Both the position numbers and the translations under genes were made by a program. A stretch of 64,000 nt of DNA from Halorhabdus salina (GTDB lineage: Archaea; Halobacteriota; Halobacteria; Halobacteriales; Haloarculaceae): NCBI RefSeq assembly GCF_013839425.1, contig NZ_JACDNP010000005.1:62001-126000 (forward strand), read 5' to 3'. Of the stretch, positions 26,263 through 35,078 are shown in pieces. Position 1 is the first letter of the stretch. Each line of letters opens with the position of its first letter. The notes under the pieces are model-generated. The model searched no databases. It had not been told where the DNA came from and saw nothing but the letters and a program-made list of their open reading frames with translations.

Positions 26263-27417
26263 TCAAAGCACTGTGACGAGTTCCTCGGCCACCCGTCCTC
26301 CGAGTTCAGCTTTCGAGCCACGGAAGCTAACAACTCCCTCAGAGCTAACGAGGCGAGTCTCAGTCTCGTCGGCACCGACGACGCCAGCCTCGTTCGCGAC
26401 GACTAAGGAGAGATCGACCCGCGCTAAGAGGTCACGCGCGGACGCGACGAGTTCTGCCTCGGAAACGCCGGTTTCGAGCTTGAACCCGATCATCGGCATA
26501 TCCGGCTGTGCATCTCGGACGCGATCGAGTAGTTTCGGCGTCGGATCCAGATCGAGCGTGAGTGTCTCCTGGCCGGATTTGATTTTCTCCGGCTCGGCGT
26601 CGACAGTATAGTCACTGATGGCCGCTGCGGAGACGAGCGCGTCAGCGTCGTCGACGTTCGCCTGGACCGCATCGAGCATCTCCCCCGCGCTCTCGACGTC
26701 TTCGACGGTCGCGTACGGAACGTCCGGGCCATCGTGCACCAGACGAACGTCCGCGCCACGGACGTAGCAGGCCTTCGCGACCGCCCGGCCGGTTTTGCCC
26801 GACGCCCGGTTTGAAAGCGTCCGGATCGGATCGACGGATTCGGTCGTCGCGCCGCTGGTGAGGACGATCGTCTCGCCAGTAAGTGGTTGGTCCCCGGCTG
26901 CCTTGGCTGTCTCAAGGACGATCGCCTCCTCGCTGGCGATCTTGGCTTTCGACTCCTCGATTCGCGGGTCGGCGAAGGCGACGCCCCACGATTCGAGTCG
27001 TTCGATCGCATCGAGGACACCGGGGTGGTCGTACATGGGTTCGTGCATCGCGGGCGCGATGACGACAGGAATGCCCGCTCCGAGTGCCGTCGTCGCACAG
27101 GTCGTCACCGGTGTGTCGTCGATCGCGCTTGCGATCTTCCCGACGGTGTTGGCCGTCGAGGGGGCGATCAAGAGCACGTCACCCCACGGGTCTTCACCGA
27201 AGAAGGTGACGTGTTCGACACTCCCGCCGATTTCCGTGATTACGTCGTTATCAGTCGCCAACTCGACCGCCCAGGGGTGGACGATGTTCGTCGCCGACTC
27301 GGTCATGATCGCCCGGACCGTCGCGCCCCGACGCCGGAGTTCGTGAGCGAGTTCGACGGTCTTGACGGCCGCAATCGACCCCGTGATCCCGAGGACGACG
27401 TTCGTCTCTTCGAGCAT
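26263..27417 (-). CDS. coaBC: Bifunctional phosphopantothenoylcysteine decarboxylase/synthetase
   Basis: A 384-aa CoaBC fusion for coenzyme A synthesis. The N-terminal flavin decarboxylase (CoaC) shows GITGSIAAVK near residue 8, APSTANT and APAMHEPMYDHP (canonical PAMNxxMW has Asn where this has His). The C-terminal synthetase (CoaB) has VLTSGATTESVDPIRTL and SNRASGKTG near residue 200. Archaeal CoaB normally joins phosphopantothenate and Cys with CTP or ATP. The ATG at 27417 is preferred to one 33 bases upstream, with a TTTTGC box about 27 bases before it. Confidence 0.93.
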   Translation of the reverse strand: MLEETNVVLGITGSIAAVKTVELAHELRRRGATVRAIMTESATNIVHPWAVELATDNDVITEIGGSVEHVTFFGEDPWGDVLLIAPSTANTVGKIASAIDDTPVTTCATTALGAGIPVVIAPAMHEPMYDHPGVLDAIERLESWGVAFADPRIEESKAKIASEEAIVLETAKAAGDQPLTGETIVLTSGATTESVDPIRTLSNRASGKTGRAVAKACYVRGADVRLVHDGPDVPYATVEDVESAGEMLDAVQANVDDADALVSAAAISDYTVDAEPEKIKSGQETLTLDLDPTPKLLDRVRDAQPDMPMIGFKLETGVSEAELVASARDLLARVDLSLVVANEAGVVGADETETRLVSSEGVVSFRGSKAELGGRVAEELVTVL

Positions 27418-27474
27418 GGCGGCAGTTCGTGACCCGGTCGCAAAAGTCATTCTACCGCCAGCTGTCGGTGCCGA

Positions 27475-28629
27475 TTACGTCAGGTCGAACTGCTCGGCGG
27501 CGGTCTCCATATCCTTGTCGCCCCGCCCACTGAGGTTGACGAGGATCGTGTCGTGGTCGTCGGCGATCTGCTTCGCCAGGGCGAGCCCGTGACTCGTCTC
27601 CAGGGCCGGGATGATCCCCTCGAGCATGCTCAGCTCCTTGAACGCATCCAGGGCCTCCTCGTCGGTGATCCCCCGGTAATCACACCGGCCGACGGCCTGA
27701 AACATCGCGTGCTCGGGACCGACGCCCGGATAGTCCAGCCCGGCCGAGACCGAGTGGACATCGGTGTCGTCGTCGATGACGCGGGTCTTCATCCCGTGGA
27801 GTACGCCGTCTTCACCGTCCGCGAGTGGGGCAGCGTGCCGATCGCTGTCGGCACCCTCACCGCCCCCCTCGGCACCGTAGAAGGCCACGTCGTCCTCGCG
27901 GAACGCGTCGAACAGCCCAATCGCGTTCGACCCGCCGCCGACGCAGGCCACAGCGGCGTCTGGCAGTTCGCCGATCCGATCGCGGATCTGCTCGCGGGCT
28001 TCATCGCCGATGACCGACTGGAACGCCCGGACCATCCGCGGGAACGGATCGGGACCGACGACTGAACCCACGAGATAGTGGGTATCCTCGACGTTCTTCG
28101 CGAAGTCCTCCAGTGCCGCATCGACGGCGTCGGCGAGGCCTTCCCCACCGCGAGTCACTTCGTTGACCTCCGCGCCCATCAGTCGCATACGGAAGACGTT
28201 CATCCGCTGGCGCTTGACGTCCTTTTCTCCCATGTAGATCTCCGTGTCCAGATCCAGCATGGCACCGACCATTGCCGTCGCCGTTCCGTGTTGTCCTGCG
28301 CCGGTTTCGGCGATGAGCCGGTCCTTGCCGGCCTTTTTCGCGAGGAGTCCCTGACCGAGCGTGTTGTTGAGTTTGTGAGCCCCACCGTGTAGCAGGTCCT
28401 CGCGTTTGAGATAGATGTCCGCCCCGTATTCCACAGAGAGGCGTTTGGCGTGGTACAGCGGCGTCGGCCGTCCAGCATACTCTGCCAGTCGATCGCGAAA
28501 CTCCGTCTGAAACTCGTCACTGAGTGCGATTTCTTCGAACGCTTCGGTGAGTTGTTCGAGCGGTGCTTTGAGCGCGTCCGGAACGTGACGACCACCGTAC
28601 CCGCCGAACGTGCCTGTTTCGTCGGACAT
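27475..28629 (-). CDS. trpB: Tryptophan synthase beta subunit
   Basis: A 384-aa PLP enzyme that condenses indole (from TrpA) with serine to tryptophan. GGAHKLNN with the PLP-Lys at residue 86, AETGAGQHGTAT and the phosphate loop GGGSNAIG are intact, and the length fits the TrpB1 (TrpA-partnered) class. Unusually there is no trpA or trpC next to it: coaBC is 58 bp downstream and a pilin gene is upstream. The ATG at 28629 has a TATA-like box 26-31 bases upstream, overlapped by an inverted repeat. Confidence 0.93.
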   Translation of the reverse strand: MSDETGTFGGYGGRHVPDALKAPLEQLTEAFEEIALSDEFQTEFRDRLAEYAGRPTPLYHAKRLSVEYGADIYLKREDLLHGGAHKLNNTLGQGLLAKKAGKDRLIAETGAGQHGTATAMVGAMLDLDTEIYMGEKDVKRQRMNVFRMRLMGAEVNEVTRGGEGLADAVDAALEDFAKNVEDTHYLVGSVVGPDPFPRMVRAFQSVIGDEAREQIRDRIGELPDAAVACVGGGSNAIGLFDAFREDDVAFYGAEGGGEGADSDRHAAPLADGEDGVLHGMKTRVIDDDTDVHSVSAGLDYPGVGPEHAMFQAVGRCDYRGITDEEALDAFKELSMLEGIIPALETSHGLALAKQIADDHDTILVNLSGRGDKDMETAAEQFDLT

Positions 28630-28636
28630 TGCTACG

Positions 28637-28660
28637 TAGTGGTTTGCTGTGACCACTAAA
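28637..28660 (-). promoter_or_regulatory. trpB promoter with operator-like inverted repeat
   Basis: TAGTGGT at 28637-28643 and ACCACTA at 28652-28658 form a perfect seven-base inverted repeat with an eight-base spacer. On the minus strand the distal arm overlaps the TATA-like TTTAGT, and the other arm lies eight bases before the ATG. A dimeric repressor bound here would block the promoter. Regulation by tryptophan is a guess from the gene it serves. Confidence 0.5.
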
Positions 28661-28764
28661 GTTGTATCGGGTCAAGGGCGACTTCTGTCGACTAGCATAT
28701 TATAGCGACTCTCCGAAATGTTGAATGAAACGAACTGCTAGAAAAACTGATCTAGTGAGTCGAC

Positions 28765-29172
28765 CTAGGGCCAGGTGGCCAGCGTCGCACTCTTGTCGCC
28801 GCCCGGTTCTTTCCAGATGATCTGGATCTCATCACCGCCTCCCTGATCGACTCCCGTGATATTTATTGAGTCTCCAGCTGACATCTCTTGATCACCAAGA
28901 TCGAATGTGGCATTATCATAGTCACCAGTAACAGAGATAGTCCCATTGTCAAGTGTCTCCCCTCCGGTATGCGTTGCCGTTAGTGAATTGGCTGTATCGT
29001 TGTAATCAAACGAGAAACTCGCCTGTGGTGCCGTGCTGCTGATTTGTTCACCGAGGCCGAGCACGAACGTCGCAATGACGGCTGCGAGGATCACCGTGAT
29101 CGCAACCATCAGGATGACCCCGATGACCGGGCTCACTGCATTATCGTCTCCGAAGAGTTCGTTGAATTTCAT
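28765..29172 (-). CDS. Archaeal type IV pilin-like protein
   Basis: A 135-aa secreted pilin. The N-terminus MKFNELFGDDNAVSPVIGVIL is a class III signal peptide cut by the prepilin peptidase before the hydrophobic helix (residues 13-38), which anchors the fibre core. The mature domain is Asp/Gly/Thr-rich with N-x-T sequons and predicted beta strands. Haloarchaeal pilins of this DUF1628-like group form adhesion pili; no pilus ATPase gene is adjacent. A GTATAAAT element near 29260 may be its promoter, giving a leader of about 60 bases. Confidence 0.9.
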   Translation of the reverse strand: MKFNELFGDDNAVSPVIGVILMVAITVILAAVIATFVLGLGEQISSTAPQASFSFDYNDTANSLTATHTGGETLDNGTISVTGDYDNATFDLGDQEMSAGDSINITGVDQGGGDEIQIIWKEPGGDKSATLATWP

Positions 29173-29399
29173 GGTTAGTGTTCCGTCTATATCGCCGCCA
29201 CCTGATGAGTAGTTGCTTTCTCCATCTGAATGGCAGCTTCTATGCGCATTTTGGATTCGTTAGCGTATAAATGTTCGTGGTGGGGTATTGGGAATAATAA
29301 TTTCGGATGGACTAAGACACTCACCGTCCAGTCCAGGCATCAGCTCAGCGCTAGTGCATGGGTCGGTATTTGACCGGGCCTGAGCGGCAGGACTACGAT
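29173..29399. other. Intergenic region between pilin and halocyanin genes
   Basis: About 230 bases with no coding frame I can support. It has a lower G+C stretch (29255-29310) containing GTATAAAT, the likely pilin promoter, and ends just before the halocyanin stop. Confidence 0.55.
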
Positions 29400-30035
29400 T
29401 CAGGCTTCCTCACCATAATCGCCGCCGTACTTCATGAAGAAGTATGACAACCCGAGCACAGCCGTCATGACGAATCCACTTGAGACACCCAGAAGCTTTG
29501 CATTCTCCGGGACGACCGGTCCAGTGTTGCCGCCGGTCGAAATAGTTGGATAGTCGTCACCGACGATGACGGCGCCTTTCATGCCGACCGAGAGATGCGG
29601 ATCACAGTAGTACTTGTGAATCCCGGCCGCCTCGAAGGTCTGCTTGAAGGTGGTTCCGGCCTCGCCCGTCGACGGACCTGAGGAATAATCGTCGTTTTCA
29701 CCGACAACGTTGTGGCCGCCACCGCGGCCCGTCCACTCCCAGACGACGGTGGTGCCTGAATCGACGTGGATGGCTGGTGGGCCAAACGCCCAGTCATTCC
29801 CGTTGCCCTCGACGCCGACTTCCACCGTCACTTCCTCCTGGCCGCGGAAGTCCTCCGTCGTCGAGAAATTGCTCGTATCGGACAGCCAGCCGCCGTAATC
29901 CGGCTGGCCGCCGCCACCGTCTTCCTCTTGGGCGGCTGCGGTACTGGCTGCGCCAGCGGCCGCCGTCCCACCGGCGACCACGCCTGCTGATCGCAGAAAC
30001 GCTCGGCGGGATCGCTCTGGAGCGCCGTCAGTCAT
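29400..30035 (-). CDS. Halocyanin-domain blue copper protein (copy 1)
   Basis: A 211-aa secreted copper protein. A Tat-type signal (SRRAFLRSAGVVAGG) and an Ala-rich region precede the type 1 copper domain, whose ligands are the His of GGGHNVVG and the Cys, His and Met of YYCDPHLSVGM. A C-terminal transmembrane helix (FVMTAVLGLSYFFMKYG) anchors it outside the membrane, where it would carry electrons. Its copper domain is nearly identical to copy 2 at 36349 (four differences in 360 bases), but the tail and signal differ. It is transcribed apart from the bc operon. Confidence 0.92.
   Translation of the reverse strand: MTDGAPERSRRAFLRSAGVVAGGTAAAGAASTAAAQEEDGGGGQPDYGGWLSDTSNFSTTEDFRGQEEVTVEVGVEGNGNDWAFGPPAIHVDSGTTVVWEWTGRGGGHNVVGENDDYSSGPSTGEAGTTFKQTFEAAGIHKYYCDPHLSVGMKGAVIVGDDYPTISTGGNTGPVVPENAKLLGVSSGFVMTAVLGLSYFFMKYGGDYGEEA
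29551..29910 (-). repeat. Near-identical 360-bp halocyanin repeat (stand-alone copy)
   Basis: Partner of 36524-36883, in the same orientation, 6,973 bases away. Recombination between them would delete or invert nothing essential to either copper domain but could remove the intervening GGPP synthase and bc genes. Confidence 0.88.
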
Positions 30036-30131
30036 ATGATTGGATTCGTGACCCCGGATAGTGAATATGTTGGTCGGGACAATGGTGGCCGGTTGGAATC
30101 GTCCTTGTTTTTCGCTATCCAGGTCAGCGAT

Positions 30132-31196
30132 TCATTGCTCGCGCTCGACGACGTACGTCGTGAATTCTTTGAGGTGCTCGGCCGGTTCCGGTTTGAGCGC
30201 AACTGTATCCAACTGTTCGCGAGCTTCTTCAGCCAGAGTGAGCGCCCGTTGACGGGCGTATTCGGCGCTGCCCGTCGACTGGAGGATCTCAATGGCGTCT
30301 CTGATCTCCTCGTCAGTGTTATTCTCGGCCTGAAGGATCGCTTCGAGGCGAGCCACATCCTCGGCCGGCGCGTTTTCAGCGGCGTGGATCACCATCAAGG
30401 TCTTCTTTCCTTCTCGAATATCGTTGCCGAATTCCTTGCCGAAGTCGCCGGCTTGGTCAAGCGTGTTTTCGACGTCGAGGATGTCGTCGCCGATCTGGAA
30501 GGCGATCGACATTCGTTCGGCGTAGGTGGCGACTGCACGTTCGATATCTTCGGGCTGGTTAGTGACGATTGCCGCCAGGCGGGCAACGATCCGAGCGAGA
30601 CAGCCAGTCTTGCAGGCACACATCTCGTAGTACTGCTGTTCGTCGATCCGGATTATCGACTCGTTGTGCCAATGGATATCCATGCCTTGGCCCAGATGCG
30701 TGCGGTTAAGTTCGTCCATTAGCATCTCGTAGGCGGCCAGTCGGGTCTCAGCGTCGAGACCGGCTGGATTGCGCGCAATGATTTTCAACGGCAAGAAGTA
30801 CATCGCGTTGCCGGCGTTCAACGCCACATCAACGCCATGGCTCTGATGTAAGGCCGTCTCACCGCGACGCATCGAGGCCCCGTCCTCGACATCGTCGACG
30901 ATGATCGTGCCGTTGTGTAGCACCTCCGGAATACAGGCATACGGGAGATAGTCGTCGGGATCTTCACCGAAGCCTTCGACGAGAATGAGAAAGACGACTG
31001 CTCGCCAGCGCTTGCCGCCGCGGTCGAGTAAGTCCCAGACGGGATCGGCCAGCGCTCGTTGAATCGCTTCCGGATCATACTCGTAGGTCGGTTCGCCGAA
31101 AAAATCCTGGAGATAGTCGTCGTCAACGGTACGCGGGAGCAACGCTGCTATCGCATCGTCGACGACCGGTCGCCACTCTGCAAGTAGGTCCCGCAT
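30132..31196 (-). CDS. Geranylgeranyl/polyprenyl diphosphate synthase
   Basis: A 354-aa trans-isoprenyl diphosphate synthase that chain-extends DMAPP/GPP with IPP, supplying C20 units for archaeal ether lipids and carotenoids. GGKRWR (residues 60-65) and the first Asp-rich motif DDVED (101-105) followed by MRRG are intact, and the second motif is IGDDILD. The residue pattern before the first DDxxD and the length fit GGPP synthases; longer products cannot be excluded. TTTTTTAGG (31220-31228) lies about 28 bases upstream of the ATG at 31196, so longer upstream starts are unlikely. Confidence 0.9.
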   Translation of the reverse strand: MRDLLAEWRPVVDDAIAALLPRTVDDDYLQDFFGEPTYEYDPEAIQRALADPVWDLLDRGGKRWRAVVFLILVEGFGEDPDDYLPYACIPEVLHNGTIIVDDVEDGASMRRGETALHQSHGVDVALNAGNAMYFLPLKIIARNPAGLDAETRLAAYEMLMDELNRTHLGQGMDIHWHNESIIRIDEQQYYEMCACKTGCLARIVARLAAIVTNQPEDIERAVATYAERMSIAFQIGDDILDVENTLDQAGDFGKEFGNDIREGKKTLMVIHAAENAPAEDVARLEAILQAENNTDEEIRDAIEILQSTGSAEYARQRALTLAEEAREQLDTVALKPEPAEHLKEFTTYVVEREQ

Positions 31197-31292
31197 GACT
31201 CGCCACTCGGCGTGCTGGCCTAAAAAACTCCCTTCCCAGTCCGACGGTAGAGTGCGGAGGGTTTTTGCCCAGGAACGGCGTGGTCTCGTGTG

Positions 31293-32177
31293 ATGAGTCC
31301 AGAGCCCAGAAACGGGCCTGTTGCAGTTGTCGGTGATGCTGGTGGCGCCGTGGTAGAACTCGTCGAATCGATGGGGCTGCGAACCGTGTCGGGCAATCCA
31401 ACGGATCACGAGGGAGTCGCTGTGACTATCGCAATCGGCGAAACAGCACTTTTCGATGCTGCTCGTGAGTTCCCGTCGACACCGGTCTTGCCGGTTGACG
31501 TGGCGCGAGGGCACCAGTCCGTCCCTCCAGGGGCGCTCCAGTCAGCCCTCGGGCACCTCGCAGACGGAACGTACACGATTCAGGACCGACCAATACTTTC
31601 GCTCTCTCTCGATGGCGAGTCGATCGGCCTTGCCGTATCGGACGTAATGTTGGTGACTGCTGAGCCGGCACACATTTCGGAGTATACTGTTTCGCGGCCG
31701 GCCGAGTCGATTTCGACGTTCCGTGCGGACGGCGTCGTGGTTGCGACGCCAGCTGGCAGCGCTGGGTACGCTCGGCAAGTCGGGGGACCGATCCTCAGCC
31801 CGGATGTAGCAGCACTCTCCGTGGTTCCAATCGGGGCGTTCAAAACTGAACGTGATCACTGGGTCGTCTCCCTCCCGGCAGAGACGTGGGCACTCAGGGT
31901 ATCCGTCGAACGTGACGATGCCCCCGTGTCGCTACTCGTCGACGGTCAGGACACCGGTCGAATCGAAGTCGGCGAAACGCTCACGCTCGCGGACGGCGGT
32001 ACAGTATCGGTCCTCACAGTCCCCGAGAGTGAATCGGCCTACCGACCGCTTGGGGATCGGCCTGGTGCCACCCGCGCCGTGGACGGTCAGGATAACGACG
32101 AGTTTACATTGTCTCCGAAGACCCAGGACAGCACCCAGTCCTCGACTCTCCCGGATGCGTCGTTCCCCCGTGAGTGA
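31293..32177 (+). CDS. NAD-kinase-like protein with degenerate active site
   Basis: A 294-aa protein with the NAD kinase two-domain layout. The substrate-binding segment TPAGSAGYA (residues 152-160) followed by GGPILSP corresponds to TPTGSTAYxxSAGGP. The essential GGDGTLL motif is missing: residues 47-53 read AIGETAL, so the catalytic Asp is absent and normal kinase activity is doubtful. The 30-residue C-terminal tail is acidic and disordered. It is divergent from GGPP synthase, with GGTTTTTGC (31259-31267) as likely promoter. It could be a regulatory homologue or bind a nucleotide only. Confidence 0.7.
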   Translation: MSPEPRNGPVAVVGDAGGAVVELVESMGLRTVSGNPTDHEGVAVTIAIGETALFDAAREFPSTPVLPVDVARGHQSVPPGALQSALGHLADGTYTIQDRPILSLSLDGESIGLAVSDVMLVTAEPAHISEYTVSRPAESISTFRADGVVVATPAGSAGYARQVGGPILSPDVAALSVVPIGAFKTERDHWVVSLPAETWALRVSVERDDAPVSLLVDGQDTGRIEVGETLTLADGGTVSVLTVPESESAYRPLGDRPGATRAVDGQDNDEFTLSPKTQDSTQSSTLPDASFPRE

Positions 32178-32242
32178 TCGACTACCGCCGTGGGAGTGCC
32201 GGTTTGGAAACACTCTAATGGATACCGTCCGTGAGGTCGAAC

Positions 32243-32680
32243 ATGCCACCGGTTTCGCTCTTTGGCCCCCTCGATGCGCTGGTGGGCGACCACATCGAGT
32301 ACGTCCTGCTCGCTGTCGTCCTCGCTAATTTTGTGACGCGTGCACTCGCCCATCGACGACACGTCCGGCAAGCCGCTGAGGGAGGCGCGGACGCGATGAT
32401 GCGCTTCCTGCCACACACCATCTCGAACATCCTGCTCGTGCTGGTGTCGTTCTATTATCTCACGCTGCACCATCACGCCGGCATCGTCACCTCAGTGCTC
32501 GTGTTGGGTCTGTTCATCACCGACTTCTTCGAGTTCGAGGCTCGCAAGGTCGAAGCACGCCGTGACATCCCGATCGAACGCCCAAAGGGCGCCATTGCCG
32601 CCTCTCTCCTGACGCTCACGTACGCTGCCTACCAGAGTATCTTCTTCGTGATCGAACCAGCGTGGCAAGCGCTGGTCTAA
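32243..32680 (+). CDS. Uncharacterised membrane protein near bc operon
   Basis: A 145-aa protein with about four hydrophobic helices: residues 9-30, 60-80, 85-100 and 120-140. FLPHTISNILLVLVSFYYLTL and GLFITDFFEFEARKVE are distinctive. A GTG four codons upstream is a possible earlier start. It is convergent with the cytochrome bc operon, whose last gene ends at 32880. I do not recognise a characterised family; the neighbourhood suggests a respiratory or assembly role. Confidence 0.75.
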   Translation: MPPVSLFGPLDALVGDHIEYVLLAVVLANFVTRALAHRRHVRQAAEGGADAMMRFLPHTISNILLVLVSFYYLTLHHHAGIVTSVLVLGLFITDFFEFEARKVEARRDIPIERPKGAIAASLLTLTYAAYQSIFFVIEPAWQALV

Positions 32681-32821
32681 GCCGAGTCGGTTGGATTTTG
32701 GAGTCTGCATGTTCAGGACACATGCAGCACCATCTCAATCACAGGGCCACTGTCTTGTAGAAGTCAGATCGACTGAGCTTCGTTTCAGCGCGTCGGCGTG
32801 ACACACCACCGTTGTGAGACC

Positions 32822-32829
32822 AAAAAAAA
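32822..32829 (-). terminator. Oligo-T terminator of the bc operon
   Basis: Eight consecutive T on the minus strand about 50 bases after the stop of the last bc-operon gene (32880). Flanking GTGAGA and TCTCAC could pair across it. Runs of T are the usual archaeal termination signal. Confidence 0.5.
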
Positions 32830-32879
32830 CGACGTGACCAGACGGACCGTTGTTCTCACGAAAACGGTCGACGATCTGG

Positions 32880-33143
32880 TTACTTTCGCTCGGCGTACGC
32901 TTCGCGGGCCTCGTTGATCGCTGGCACGAGCACCCAGAAGGCAAGAGTGCCGAAAATAGCGAAGTAGAACATCCCCTCACCGGCAATGATGGCGATCTGG
33001 CTAAAGACGTCCGGACTTTCGGGATACGTCCCGAGCAACTGTGGGCCCTCGAAAGCCGGTGTCTTGTACCATCCCGCGACGACCAACCATCCCAGACTCG
33101 CGGTCACGAAGATCGCGAACCCTTTCATGAACTCGTCAGCCAT
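32880..33143 (-). CDS. Small two-helix membrane protein of bc operon
   Basis: An 87-aa protein starting MADEFMKGFAIFV, with two hydrophobic segments (residues 8-23 and 46-70) and a charged helical end (INEAREAYAERK). It is the last of seven co-directional genes; its start overlaps the preceding gene by eight bases. Haloarchaeal bc operons usually carry such small uncharacterised membrane subunits. A structural role in the complex is inferred from position only. Confidence 0.75.
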   Translation of the reverse strand: MADEFMKGFAIFVTASLGWLVVAGWYKTPAFEGPQLLGTYPESPDVFSQIAIIAGEGMFYFAIFGTLAFWVLVPAINEAREAYAERK

Positions 33144-33498
33144 CGGTCTCACCTCCATCGGGCCCCATGCCGGCTGTGCGAAATCGCGTCGAAAATGCGT
33201 AGACGGCCGCACCAAGCACCATCGCGCCGAGTCCGGCAAGCGCGACTAAGGGATCGACAGCGGCGAGGTCTGCAGTGCCGCGGTTCGTCGCAGCGTCGAG
33301 CGTGACGAATCCGATGACGATCGCGAGGATGGCAAACAGCGTCGAGAACACCGAGACGGCCTTATAGATGCGCAACGGCACGACGACGTCACGGCGGGTT
33401 GGCCTTGCCTCCGGGGTGTCCTCGCCCGTCTCGTTTTCGACGGCCGTCTCTTCGCTCGTCGATTCCGCCGCCGATTGGGAGTGGGTTGCGTAGCTCAT
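33136..33498 (-). CDS. Membrane protein of bc operon
   Basis: A 120-aa protein with an acidic disordered N-terminus (about 35 residues of Glu/Ser/Thr/Asp), a short basic segment (RPTRRDVVVPLRIYK) and two hydrophobic helices (about 45-66 and 80-105). A GTG two codons upstream of the ATG at 33498 is possible. It starts two bases after the cytochrome b C-terminal gene ends, so it is translated from the same mRNA. The family is uncharacterised to my knowledge. Confidence 0.72.
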   Translation of the reverse strand: MSYATHSQSAAESTSEETAVENETGEDTPEARPTRRDVVVPLRIYKAVSVFSTLFAILAIVIGFVTLDAATNRGTADLAAVDPLVALAGLGAMVLGAAVYAFSTRFRTAGMGPDGGETDG

Positions 33499-33500
33499 GG

Positions 33501-34268
33501 TCACTTCGGTGGACGAAGCCGGTAGTACCGGCGATTGAGTTCGAACATGTATCCCTCGCGCATCGACTTCAGCACGGCGTAGGTAATGAACGCCCCCACG
33601 AACGGGAGGAGGAAGGTGAGGTCGAACGTGAGATGTGCATCGATGGGCAAGAGGTTCTTGACTGACAGTGCAGCCAGGGTCACCGAGAGGATAACCCCGA
33701 AGACCCCGACCGACGCCCAGAAGGGCTGTTCGACCGGTCGACGAGCGCTGCCCTTGTTCAGGAATGGCACGATCGCAATCGCGCCGACGACGACAAGATT
33801 TGCCAGCACCCCGAACGTCCGGTCGGCCATCAGCTTCTGGCCGCCGAGTAACGCGAGATCGGGGTTCAGCGGTCCGAGTTTGAGCAGGCCAAACGACCAG
33901 TACAGATACCAGTCCGGCAGGATGATCGGCGGCGTCACCCCGGAATTGGCCGGGGCGCCGATGTGTGGCGGAAGCGTCGCTGCCAGGAAAATGATCATCC
34001 CGACGAAGAAACTCGTCAACGCCAGGTTGCGGATCATCTCGTGGGGCCAGGTCGGAAAGCCCAGCACGTCACGTTCGATGTAGTCCGATTGCTGGCGGAG
34101 GTCTTGGTCCTCGCGTCGGGACCGCTCGAAGTACTCGTAGGTCGTCCGTGCCAAGCCTTGTTTGCGTTCCTTCCGCTCGCTCCAGGACGGCGTCTCGTCG
34201 TCCGGCGGGACGATACCTGTCTCGCCCCCGTCGGTGCGTACCTCGGAGTTGTCTGTGGTTCCTGTCAT
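33501..34268 (-). CDS. Cytochrome b C-terminal half (PetD-like subunit)
   Basis: A 255-aa protein. About 60 hydrophilic residues precede several membrane helices; PDWYLYWSF corresponds to the PEWY quinol-oxidation loop. In split complexes cytochrome b is made as PetB-like (b6) and PetD-like (subunit IV) halves, and this is the second half. It should help form the quinol-oxidising site with the Rieske protein. It follows the PetB-like gene after three bases. Confidence 0.9.
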   Translation of the reverse strand: MTGTTDNSEVRTDGGETGIVPPDDETPSWSERKERKQGLARTTYEYFERSRREDQDLRQQSDYIERDVLGFPTWPHEMIRNLALTSFFVGMIIFLAATLPPHIGAPANSGVTPPIILPDWYLYWSFGLLKLGPLNPDLALLGGQKLMADRTFGVLANLVVVGAIAIVPFLNKGSARRPVEQPFWASVGVFGVILSVTLAALSVKNLLPIDAHLTFDLTFLLPFVGAFITYAVLKSMREGYMFELNRRYYRLRPPK

Positions 34269-34271
34269 GGG

Positions 34272-35075
34272 TTAGTGTGGTTCGGCGATGCCTTGCATCC
34301 AGACGATCGCGATGTGGATAGCGATCAACGCCGTCACGACGAACGGCAGGAAGAAGACGTGTAAAATGTACATCCGCTGGAGCGTGGCTGGGTTCGGCGT
34401 GAAGCCACCGAAGATGAGCTGGGCGACCCACTCGCCGATCAGTGGGATCGACAGCGACATCTCGACGCCGATCTGGCCAGCCCAGAAGGCCAGTTGATCC
34501 CACGGCAGGAGGTAGCCCGTGTACCCGAACAGGAGCGTGAGGCTGATCAGGACGATCCCGATGAGCCAGTTGAGTTCTCGCGGCTCCTTGTATGCGCCTG
34601 TGAAGTATACGCGGAGCATGTGCAAGAAGACCGCAGCGACCATCACCTGGGCAGACCAGCGATGAATGCTCCGAAGCATGAACCCGAAGTTCAGATCCGT
34701 CATGATCATCGTGATCGACTCGTAGGCGATCGAGGGGTCGCCTGAAGCGCCCGTGGCTGCTGGCGCGTAGTAGAACCCGAGCAATGCGCCCGAGATGGCC
34801 GCAACGATGTAGGCGATCGTCGAGAACGAGCCAAGTGCGTACAGCGGGTACCAGTACCAAAACTTGTTGTCTAGCCCGTATTGCTCGGTGTGGCTCTTGG
34901 GCATCTGCATGTTGACCTTGTAGTAGAGGTTCTCTAATATCTCCAGATAATCGACGATCCGGAGGCGCTTATCGAGCCACACCAGCACGGTCAGATAGAC
35001 CGTTTCCAGGCGCGTAAACTCCCGCTCCTCGATCCAGGCTTCGTGATCGTGATCGTCTTTGCGTTCGAGACCCAT
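34272..35075 (-). CDS. Cytochrome b N-terminal half (PetB-like subunit)
   Basis: A 267-aa four-helix cytochrome b. HRWSAQVMVAAVFLHMLR carries the paired haem-ligand histidines of one helix, and the opposite helix has LHVFFLPFVVTALIAIH. The family binds two b haems and passes electrons from quinol across the membrane while moving protons. It lies between the Rieske gene and the C-terminal half gene in one operon. The N-terminal 60 residues are hydrophilic and longer than bacterial b6. Confidence 0.93.
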   Translation of the reverse strand: MGLERKDDHDHEAWIEEREFTRLETVYLTVLVWLDKRLRIVDYLEILENLYYKVNMQMPKSHTEQYGLDNKFWYWYPLYALGSFSTIAYIVAAISGALLGFYYAPAATGASGDPSIAYESITMIMTDLNFGFMLRSIHRWSAQVMVAAVFLHMLRVYFTGAYKEPRELNWLIGIVLISLTLLFGYTGYLLPWDQLAFWAGQIGVEMSLSIPLIGEWVAQLIFGGFTPNPATLQRMYILHVFFLPFVVTALIAIHIAIVWMQGIAEPH

Positions 35076-35078
35076 CGG

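Noticed and set aside
29766-29990. Plus-strand frame repeated at 36739
   Set aside because: The similarity is the antisense image of the duplicated halocyanin gene, not a second coding gene.
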